A stretch of DNA of 64,000 nucleotides, from NCBI RefSeq assembly GCF_040869045.1, contig NC_090320.1, positions 250,976,978-251,040,977 of the forward strand, read 5' to 3'. Each line of letters begins with the position of its first letter. Position 1 is the first letter of the stretch. The notes beneath the pieces were generated by a model, which searched no databases, was not told where the DNA came from, and saw only the letters and a program-made list of their open reading frames with translations. Positions 55,905-64,000 of the stretch are shown here, one piece after another. Position numbers and translations under genes: made by a program. Source of the stretch: Eurosta solidaginis. Taxonomy: Eukaryota; Arthropoda; Insecta; Diptera; Tephritidae.

Positions 55905-56550
55905 TAGCCATCTATTGTTTAAATTTAAATTAATCTGACTTCATAGAATTACAATTAAACGAGTCACAAAAATTTTGTTCTTTCCTAGTAGACACTCAAG
56001 CCGACATTTCTTAAATAAAAATATCATGTCTAGCCAGTAATATTTCCTTAAATACGAACGATATTATTAACATTACCGGTGTCACTTCCAATTCAGTTTG
56101 AACTTTAGGTAAAATTACAGCAAATTTAAATTTTTCTAACTTTTCTATTAAACATACTTTACATGTAGTAAATGAAGACTTTAATATTCCATCCGATGGC
56201 ATACTGGGTAAAGATACAGCATTAGGACAGAACAACTTTCAAACTACAATGTTTATACAATTAACAAGACAGAAACAGAAGACAAACGTACCAAAAAACT
56301 AATTTCGATTTTAAAAAATCAAATACCTCAACATGCTCATAGTAAATTAATTGACCTTTGCATAGATTATGCCGACATTTTCGCTCTTGACACGGACAAA
56401 ATGACTCTAAATAACTTCTACGAGCAAAAATTAAGACTGACAGACAACGAACCGGTATATGTTAAAAACTATAGATTGCCATACTCTCAACGCGAAGAAA
56501 TAAATCGCCAAGTAAATAAATTATTAGACAATGATTTGATTGAACCCAGT
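55905..56550 (+). pseudogene. Protease and RT N-terminal remnant, copy 1
   Basis: FLVDTQADIS at 55980-56010 aligns with a retropepsin active site, but the third residue is Gln (DTQ instead of DTG) and a stop follows immediately. SDGILGKD (56195-56215) matches the end of the protease domain. 56215 onward lacks ~196 bp present in copy 2. The RT N-terminus (LPYSQREEINRQVNKLLDND) then runs to a frameshift at ~56560. Confidence 0.65.
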
Positions 56551-56570
56551 TATTCGAATTAAATAGTCCT

Positions 56571-57218
56571 TTGATTGTAGTCCCAAAGAAATATACTAAT
56601 GGTCAAAAAGCATATCGTATGTGCGTAGATTTTCGCGCGGTAAACAAAAAACTCATTGCTGATAAATTCCTACTAGCTAGAGTTGACGATATTTTAGACA
56701 ATCTCGGTAGAGCAAAGTATTTTTCCACTTTGGATCTTTTTTCAGGATTTCATCAAATCCCCTTGCATCCTGACTCTCGTGACATTACGTCTTTCAGCAC
56801 TGACCGTGGCGCATTTAGATGGAAAGTGCTTCCATTTGGCTTAAATATAGCACCAAATTCATTCTCACGAATGATGACCATAGCTTTTTCGGGTATACCA
56901 CCCAATGTCGCATTTTTGTACGTCGACGATATTATCGTCATAGGGTGTAGTGAAGCACACCACATCAAAAATCTTTCAAAAGTCTTCGATACTTGTAGAT
57001 CTTTCAATCTCAAACTTAACCCAAATAAATGCAACTTTTTACGACCAGAAGTTACATTTTTAGGTCATAAATGTTCAGCCAAAGGTTTGTTGCCAGACGA
57101 CTCTAAAATAAACGCAATTGAAAAGTATACAAAACCGACTGACAAAGACGCGGTACGACGATTCGTCGCGTGTGCAAACTGTTTATGCCTAAATTTGCGT
57201 CTCTGGCAGCGCCTCTAA
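56571..57218 (+). pseudogene. Reverse transcriptase palm, copy 1
   Basis: Conserved blocks: PLIVVPKK, YRMCVDFRAVNKKLI, YFSTLDLFSGFHQIPL (catalytic D), FRWKVLPFGLNIAPNSF, and the catalytic YVDD at 56919-56930, then FLGHKCSAKG. The frame is lost near 57180. Confidence 0.85.
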
Positions 57219-57269
57219 ATCGATTAAGCAGAAAAAGAGTTGAATTTGTAATGATTTACCAATTTGTTT

Positions 57270-57693
57270 CGCTTCTAAAGCATTTAATAAAGCTGAACAG
57301 AAAAAGCCCATTATAGAATTAGAGCTTTTAGCTATTTACTTTGCAATCAAGCAAATCCGACCATATGTGTATGGTACCCATTTCATTGTAAAATCAGACC
57401 ATAGACCTCTAGTATACTTATTCAACATGAAAGACCCATCTTCAAAACTTTCAAGAATAAGACTGGAACTATCTGAATATAACTTTACTATTGTATATAT
57501 AAAAGGTAAATCAAACGTTTGTGCTGATGCACTATCGCGTATAACAATCGATGAGATTAAAGAAGCTAATAAACAAATTTTGGCAGTACAGACAAGATCC
57601 ATGACAAAAAAGGCAAACGACAAAAATTTACATAGAAAAACAGACAAAAACGACGAAAAACAACTTACATGTCTACGACAAATTTTCATTTAA
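57270..57693 (+). pseudogene. RNase H domain, copy 1
   Basis: KKPIIELELLAIYFAIKQIR (catalytic Glu region), HFIVKSDHRPLVYLF (catalytic Asp) and KGKSNVCADALSRI (catalytic Asp) are in order. The upstream Asp region is disrupted by the frameshift at ~57180-57260. Confidence 0.78.
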
Positions 57694-57915
57694 TTTTTCG
57701 AAAAAAGTCCCACGAATAAGATCTGCAATTACGTACGATAAAAATAATAAAACAACAAATTTAAGAATTTTTGCGCATATTAAACATAAGAAACTCGAGT
57801 TACTTAGTTTTGAGCTTGTTAACGAAATAATGACTTTAGAGAAATTACTTTCGAGGCTTGAATCAGAAGCCGGCAAACGCAAAATTAAGAAAATTGAATG
57901 GCTTAAAACGATATT

Positions 57916-59064
57916 ATGTTCGAACATTACACTATTACAAATTTCAAAAATATTGGAAATAAAATTTTAAAATCATTAGAAATTATACTAACAGATCCAG
58001 TGGAGACAGTAACAGATGAAGATACAAAATTAAAACTTATGGAAATTTACCATAATGATCCCATTTCTGGTGGACATTGCGGAATGAAAAGACTTTACGC
58101 AAAATTGCGAACACAATTTTATTGGAAGAACATGACTCGTGATATATCGAAATATATCAAAAATTGTAAGGATTGTCTTTTAAACAAAGTTAAACCTAAA
58201 ACAAAAGAAAAACTTGTTTTAACACCAACTCCTTGTAAACCATTTGATATACTAGTAATTGACACAATAGAACCCCTACCTGAGTTCAAATATGGTAACA
58301 AGTTCGCACTTACCATGATTTGCGACATGACTAAATATCTGGTAACAGTCGCTGTACCAGACAAACCGGCAAAAACAATCGCTTCAGCTATTTTTGAAGG
58401 ATTCATTTTAACTTACGGCACAATGAATGCCATAAAGTCAGATTTAGGTACTGAATTTAAAAATGAATTATTCGAAGAATTAACAAAGCTTTTAAATATC
58501 CAACATAATTTTTCAACTGCATACCATCATGAAACTGTTGGCACGATTGAACGTAATCATAGAGTTTTTAATGAATACTTACGTGCATATCTAAAAGACA
58601 CTTTTTCTGATTGGGATGTTTATTTAAAATATTTTACCTTCCTACACAACACTACGAGTAGCACAGTTTTCGACAATCAATTCTCGCCTTACGAGTTAGT
58701 CTTTGGGAAAAAGGCAACTTTGCCTAATGAATTGACAAAAGAAACAATTGACCCAATTTATAATGTCGAGAACTATGCCAAAGAAGTTAAGTTTAGGATG
58801 CAGAAAACGCACAAAATGGCACAAAACCTAATTAATAAAAATAAGCTACAAAGTAAAAATCTATATGATAAAACGGCACGACCTTTAATTGTAGAAATCG
58901 GAAATAAAGTACTTTTACAAAAAGAACCACATTATAAGCACGAAAATATTTACCAAGGTCCTTTTATTATAACTAAAATTAATGAACCTAACGTAACTAT
59001 TTTCGATGAGGTTAAAAACAAAGAAAAAGTGGTACACAAAAACCGCCTAAGTAAAGTAAATTAA
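57916..59064 (+). CDS. Integrase, copy 1, apparently intact domain
   Basis: 382 codons. The HHCC zinc domain is visible (IYHNDPISGGHCG ... NCKDC). The DDE core is ILVIDTIEPL, KSDLGTEFKN and ETVGTIERNHRVFNEYL. The C-terminus has NIYQGPFIITKINEP (GPY/F-type). It would be translated as part of a pol polyprotein, which is broken upstream, so it is not expected to be made from this copy. Confidence 0.85.
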   Translation: MFEHYTITNFKNIGNKILKSLEIILTDPVETVTDEDTKLKLMEIYHNDPISGGHCGMKRLYAKLRTQFYWKNMTRDISKYIKNCKDCLLNKVKPKTKEKLVLTPTPCKPFDILVIDTIEPLPEFKYGNKFALTMICDMTKYLVTVAVPDKPAKTIASAIFEGFILTYGTMNAIKSDLGTEFKNELFEELTKLLNIQHNFSTAYHHETVGTIERNHRVFNEYLRAYLKDTFSDWDVYLKYFTFLHNTTSSTVFDNQFSPYELVFGKKATLPNELTKETIDPIYNVENYAKEVKFRMQKTHKMAQNLINKNKLQSKNLYDKTARPLIVEIGNKVLLQKEPHYKHENIYQGPFIITKINEPNVTIFDEVKNKEKVVHKNRLSKVN

Positions 59065-59586
59065 CATTACTCCAATTCGTTTACTTTAAATTTGATTAAA
59101 AAAAAAACAAATCCAAAATTTACTTACTAGCATTTAAGCAGCCACGAAGGCTTAAAAACTGTTAAAACAAAAAAAAAAGTTAAATAACACAAATTTTGTA
59201 TATTCAAAAAAAACCTATTTCATGAAAATTGTTCGTATTTCTTAAGTTCAAACAAAAAAAAAAAACAAAACAGAAAAAAAGATATATTTCAAAAGCAGCA
59301 AAGATTAAAAATGTAAAACTTTAACAAATTTAATATATATTAAAATGTAAATATCTACAACAGAAAGAAGAACAAACAACATAATTTAATAAATTAAAAT
59401 CAAATTCATTCATTTGTAATAATCAGTAATAAAAATGGTTCCGAACCAACGAATTAAAAAGGGGAGGAACACCCTAATATAAATATATATTCGTTTGTTC
59501 GCAACAATTTTTATAAGTTTTTGGCCAAAGAAGAATGTGACAAAATTGATCACTTTGTCAATTCTTCTTTTCCCCAACAAGGGTGA
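59065..59586 (+). other. 3' untranslated region, polypurine tract and LTR start, copy 1
   Basis: AT-rich region with A runs, the purine tract aaaaaggggaggaac at 59457-59471, and 'accctaatataaatatatat' after it, plausibly the true left end of the shared LTR. Confidence 0.55.
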
Positions 59587-61377
59587 TGTGAAGATAAAAT
59601 CCCCCAAATTAACTTTTTAATAATCATCTGGCAACATCGCAACATTGTTGCTCACAATAATATTTAATTGTGAATGCTACAAATAAAATGAATACAACAC
59701 AACACAATATGCCATGAGCATTGAAATATAGCGTGTAAGAGAGAGTAAGATATATGTGGGGTGAAACACGAAAAATGACTGGCAATGATGGCTCGGCATT
59801 TTTCATGTTTCACCGCCATCATTATAATTTTGCCAACTCAAAAGTGCAGACGCGTTCCGAGAAAGTTTTATTTAAATAAAGTGTAATTTAATTAATATAA
59901 AAATCTGAGTACACTTTATTGACCTCGATGCCTTATAAAGTTTGGCGACGGCGCCCACCGAAATTAATATAAAACCAATATTGGAAACATGGCCTAACCA
60001 AATTCAATTAGCATCAAAAAACCTAATAATACTACGCAGTGATAATACAAATTTTTCTAACTCAAGCGTTTCTACAACAACTCTAATAATTCTAATCAGA
60101 TATAACAATAAAAATTTTTTCTAATTAATTGTGATTTTCTACAAGAACTCTAATAATACTATACGGAGATAATAAGTCTAAAGAAACTTTTTAAAAAAGT
60201 AATAATAATATGCAGATATAATAAAAATTTTTCTAACAAATGCGATTTCCTACAAAATCTATTAATACTATGCGGAGATAATAATTCTAATTAAAAACAA
60301 TTTTCAAAAATCCAATAATACCATGCGGAGATAATAAATTTTTCTAACAATTTTCCAAAATTATAATACGATGCAGAGATAATAAAGTTTTTTTAATTAA
60401 ATATAATTTTTAATAAAGAGCGGAGATAAAAGATTTTTCGAAGCTTCTAATACAACAATACATAATGGAAAAAATAAAACTGTAATAAAACTAAATACTA
60501 CGGAAATAATAAAAAGAATTAAAATTCGAATATCTAAAAATTTATAAAATAATACAAATTACTACACTCATCAGCATTCATAACGGCATCCAAAAACCCA
60601 CGCCACTCAGACAACGGGATCAGCAACTGTACCACCGCCAGCAGCAACATCAGCAGCAGAGAAACCAGCAGCAACATAAGCAGCAGAAACAACTCCGGCA
60701 TCAGCAGCATTGGCGACGACAGCGGCAGCGTTTACGGCAGCAGCACAATAAGTATAATATACATATACGTATTTAACATTTCTTTTGCCTACGGGTATTT
60801 TTTCTTTAAAACCTATATATGTATGTATATTAAAAATTAAAATTTTGTATTAAATTCGGTGTCTTCGCTTTCCAATTAAAATAATTTCACATTCATATAA
60901 ATTTTGGATTTTGATATTAGGGTGGTTTTCGATAAAACCAATTAATTTTTTTGGTACATACGGTGGTTTTCGAAAAAACCAATTAATTTGTTTGATACAT
61001 ACGGTGGGTTCCGTTAAAAACCAAGTAATTTTTTTGACAATATGCGGTGGTTCCGTTAAAAACCAATTAATTTTTTTTAAATACATGCGGTGGTTCCGTG
61101 AAAAACCAAATTGAGATTTTTTTGAATAAAGCGGTGCGTCCGTGATTATCACATTTTGAGATTTTTTTTTACAATTCATACCTATATACTTTTGTGCCAT
61201 TTTAAATTCAATTACTTTTTATAGATTTTTCATACAAGTTTACTGCAGTTTCAATTAATTCTTCTAATAAATTGTTAAATATTTCTTTAATTTTTTCCTT
61301 CGTTTTTTTTTTTTCCTCAACAATTTAACTTCAAATATAAATTCAACATTCAAACAAGTGCTTTAGTAATTTCATAT

Positions 61378-62522
61378 GTACAACCTTAGAAGTGGTAGAC
61401 AAGTGCAAAAAACTTCAGATTCAGAATCCGATTCAGATAAATCAGGCTCAAGCTACGACAGTTTAGCTTCATCATCGACCGAAAAAGTCACAAACCAGGA
61501 AAATAGATTTTCTTTATCAACAGATTTTCCAGGCTTCGAATCTTAACGATCCAATTAGTACAAACGTTGCCTCACCTTCTAATTCAGCTCCAGATCTTAA
61601 CGATCAAGTCATGGCAACACCAGAGGATAAAAGAATTTTTATTAACACATGTGCTAACTCTATTAGAGAAAACTACAGTGGTGATCCACTAGCACTTGAT
61701 TCTTTTATAGACAAAATTGCATTACTCGAACAATTCGCTACTGCAGATTTAACCGATACTTTTATAGCGTTCTTAAAATCAAAATTAGAGGGTAAAGCTC
61801 GTGAAGCAATACCAACACAAGTAACTTCAGTCAACGAAATTAAAACAGCTCTACGTAATAGGATAAAACCGGACAACTCGAAAGTTGTAGCAGGGAGAAT
61901 TGCAGCTTTGCATGTTAACGGTAACAATTATACAGATTTTTCCAAAAAAGTTGAAGATTTAGCTGACTCACTTGAGCGGTCTCTTATTATTGAAGGGATC
62001 ACTCAAACGAAAGCTCATGAAATGGCAGTCGAACAAACTGTTAACGTGTGTCGTTTAAACGCAAAATCCAATTTAGTAAAAACCATTTTAGCCTCAACGG
62101 CATTTACTGATCCGAAAGACGTAGTAGCAAAATTAATTGTAGAACAAAACAATGAAGTAACTGAGCATCAGGTTTTAGCTTTTCGATCACGTGGTAACAG
62201 TACATTTAGAAATTCACGTGGTAGTTATCGAGGTTTTTACCCAAACCGCGGCTATACTGGTTATAGAAATAATAGTTAATTTTCATATTATAGTAACTAT
62301 AACGGTAACAACAATCAAAGATATAGAAATTATAACGGAAATAGATATCAGAATAATCACAACAATAATACGCGTCCAAATACCAATCCTAATCCAAACA
62401 ATAGTAACAATAGAAACAACAATGCAAGATCCTCAAACGGTAGAGGTCGAAACGCAAACGTTCGCGCTTTAAACGCCAGTGCCCCTCAGGAGCGAACACT
62501 GAGGGAGGACGAATTAAGCGAG
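61378..62522 (+). pseudogene. Gag, copy 2
   Basis: Same N-terminal frameshift (~61534) as copy 1. The main frame starts at 61611 and is stopped early at 62277 by a TCA-to-TAA change; downstream sequence still matches copy 1's Asn-rich tail to 62522. Confidence 0.75.
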
Positions 62523-62544
62523 TAAGCGAACTTCCCTCACCAAT

Positions 62545-63397
62545 AGCCATCTATTGTTTAAATTTAAATTAATCTGACTTCATAGAATTACAATTAAACG
62601 AGTCACAAAAATTTTGTTCTTTCCTAGTAGACACTCAAGCCGACATTTCTTAAATAAAAATATCATGTCTAGCCAGTAATATTTCCTTAAATACGAACGA
62701 TATTATTAACATTACCGGTGTCACTTCCAATTCAGTTTGCACTTTAGGTAAAATTACAGCAAATTTAAATTTTTTTAACTTTTCTATTAAACAGACTTTA
62801 CATGTAGTAAATGAAGACTTTAATATTCCATCCGATGGCATACTGGGTAAAGATTTTCTGAAAATTAACAAATGCATTATTAATTATGAAAGAAATAGTA
62901 TTTTTTTTGGGTAGGTAATGAAAAAGTCGCGATACCAATCCTACACGGAACAGAAGGCGACAGTTGTATCATTCCACCAAGATGCGAAATATTCAGACTT
63001 TTTAATTAAAGTTATAAATACCACGGACGATATAAAGTATGTGAAAAGAAACAGCATTAGGACAGAACAACTTTCAAACTACAATGTTTATACAATTAAC
63101 AAGACAGAAACAGAAGACAAACGTACCAAAAAACTAATTTCGATTTTAAAAAATCAAATACCTCAACATGCTCATAGTAAATTAATTGACCTTTGCATAG
63201 ATTATGCCGACATTTTCGCTCTTGACACGGACAAAATGACTCTAAGTAACTTCTACGAGCAAAAATTAAGACTGACAGACAACGAACCGGTATATGTTAA
63301 AAACTATAGATTGCCATACTCTCAACGCGAAGAAATAAATCGCCAAGTAAATAAATTATTAGACAATGATTTGATTGAACCCAGTTATTCGAATTAA
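62545..63397 (+). pseudogene. Protease and RT N-terminus, copy 2
   Basis: Has the same DTQ active-site change and stop as copy 1 near 62640, but keeps the ~196 bp lost there (about 62857-63052: DFLKINKCIINYERNS-type sequence through KYVKRNSIRTEQL). 62918-63397 is open and leads to the shared frameshift at ~63395. Confidence 0.7.
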
Positions 63398-63405
63398 ATA
63401 GTCCT

Positions 63406-64000
63406 TTGATTGTAGTCCCAAAGAAATATACTAATGGTCAAAAAGCATATCGTATGTGCGTAGATTTTCGCGCGGTAAACAAAAAACTCATTGCTGATAA
63501 ATTCCTACTAGCTAGAGTTGACGATATTTTAGACAATCTCGGTAGAGCAAAGTATTTTTCCACTTTGGATCTTTTTTCAGGATTTCATCAAATCCCCTTG
63601 CATCCTGACTCTCGTGACATTACGTCTTTCAGCACTGACCGTGGCGCATTTAGATGGAAAGTGCTTCCATTTGGCTTAAATATAGCACCAAATTCATTCT
63701 CACGAATGATGACCATAGCTTTTTCGGGTATACCACCCAATGTCGCATTTTTGTACGTCGACGATATTATCGTCATAGGGTGTAGTGAAGCACACCACAT
63801 CAAAAATCTTTCAAAAGTCTTCGATACTTGTAGATCTTTCAATCTCAAACTTAACCCAAATAAATGCAATTTTTTACGACCAGAAGTTACATTTTTAGGT
63901 CATAAATGTTCAGCCAAAGGTTTGTTGCCAGACGACTCTAAAATAAACGCAATTGAAAAGTATACAAAACCGACTGACAAAGACGCGGTACGACGATTCG
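63406..64000 (+). pseudogene. Reverse transcriptase palm, copy 2, cut by window edge
   Basis: Same blocks as copy 1, including YVDD at 63754-63765, reading to the window end without a stop. Confidence 0.82.

Larger units (their letters stand above)
52950..59586 (+). mobile_element. micropia/mdg3-like Ty3/gypsy element, copy 1
   Basis: Order: LTR part, primer-site region (tggcgacggcgccc at ~53304), long leader with two repeat arrays (53391-53873, 54282-54515) and a CAG-rich patch (53975-54110), Gag, protease, RT, RNase H, integrase, and a 3' region with the purine tract aaaaaggggaggaac (59457-59471). A second copy follows head-to-tail. The purine tract suggests the LTR really starts near 59472, in which case copy 1's 5' LTR lacks its first ~113 bp. 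It carries a 196-bp deletion near 56210 relative to copy 2. Confidence 0.82.
59587..64000 (+). mobile_element. micropia/mdg3-like Ty3/gypsy element, copy 2 (cut by window edge)
   Basis: Follows copy 1 without a gap, sharing the LTR between them. Near-identical to copy 1 (offset 6637-6639 bp up to the protease, then 6835) with scattered single-base differences. It runs through LTR, leader, Gag, protease and RT to the window end at RT residue ~205. Confidence 0.85.

Noticed and set aside
60850..61200. 116-codon minus-strand frame with repeated WFLTEPP-type words
   Set aside because: Translation of the 42-bp leader hairpin repeats on the wrong strand.

Overview
The window is eukaryotic and reads as a dipteran genome, most likely an acalyptrate fly of the Tephritidae (fruit fly) type. 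Reasons: two genes with clear fly/animal orthologues and very short introns (56-75 bp) with canonical GT..AG sites; an AT-rich background; and a dense load of fly-type mobile DNA, including DINE-1/mini-me-like Helitron relatives carrying (GTCC)n tracts and repeated 'cactttttcgatatcgaaaa' blocks, an I-clade LINE ending in (AAT)n, Ty3/gypsy elements with 4-bp target duplications, and a SINE with a (CAA)n tail. The species call is inference.

Host genes. (1) sec5 (exocyst subunit 2) occupies 331..43192 on the minus strand. Nine coding exons join with consistent phases into 915 codons plus stop, close to the family length. Introns 2, 3, 5, 7 and 8 are 56-75 bp, while intron 4 is about 32.4 kb and intron 6 about 6.9 kb, both filled with transposons. 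(2) Cog3 (conserved oligomeric Golgi complex subunit 3) starts at 48879 on the plus strand. Four exons up to 51831 give its N-terminal ~462 residues; the rest is not in the window. (3) A 5' coding exon of a thioester-protein/alpha-2-macroglobulin family gene, best matched to Mcr, lies on the plus strand at 28370..29331 inside sec5 intron 4. Its other exons are not seen. (4) An uninterrupted 222-codon frame at 11008..11676 (minus) resembles the nucleoprotein of segmented negative-strand (phenuivirus-like) RNA viruses. It is an endogenous viral element in sec5 intron 4 and the most notable item here.

Layout. 1-1.3 kb: last three sec5 exons. 1.37-8.18 kb (intron 6): a DINE-like element split by an internally deleted gypsy element whose Gag has a SAP domain, plus a MITE. 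8.25-9.12 kb: sec5 exons 6 and 5. 9.2-41.5 kb (intron 4): LINE fragments, the viral nucleoprotein relic, DINE-like copies, a second decayed gypsy element, a solo LTR, a TIR transposon relic, a DINE copy nested in a LINE, the Mcr exon, a 4.1-kb inverted DINE pair, and a 5'-truncated I-clade LINE. 41.5-43.2 kb: sec5 exons 4-1. 43.2-48.9 kb: intergenic region between the divergent sec5 and Cog3 genes, with MITEs and a 2-kb gag-only LTR element. 48.9-51.8 kb: Cog3 exons 1-4. 51.9-64 kb: a DINE fragment, AT-rich LTR remnants, and two near-identical head-to-tail copies of a micropia/mdg3-like gypsy element that share inactivating lesions.

sec5 and Cog3 both encode membrane-tethering subunits (exocyst and COG complexes). 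That they adjoin here need not mean co-regulation. Nearly all the remaining sequence is transposon-derived.
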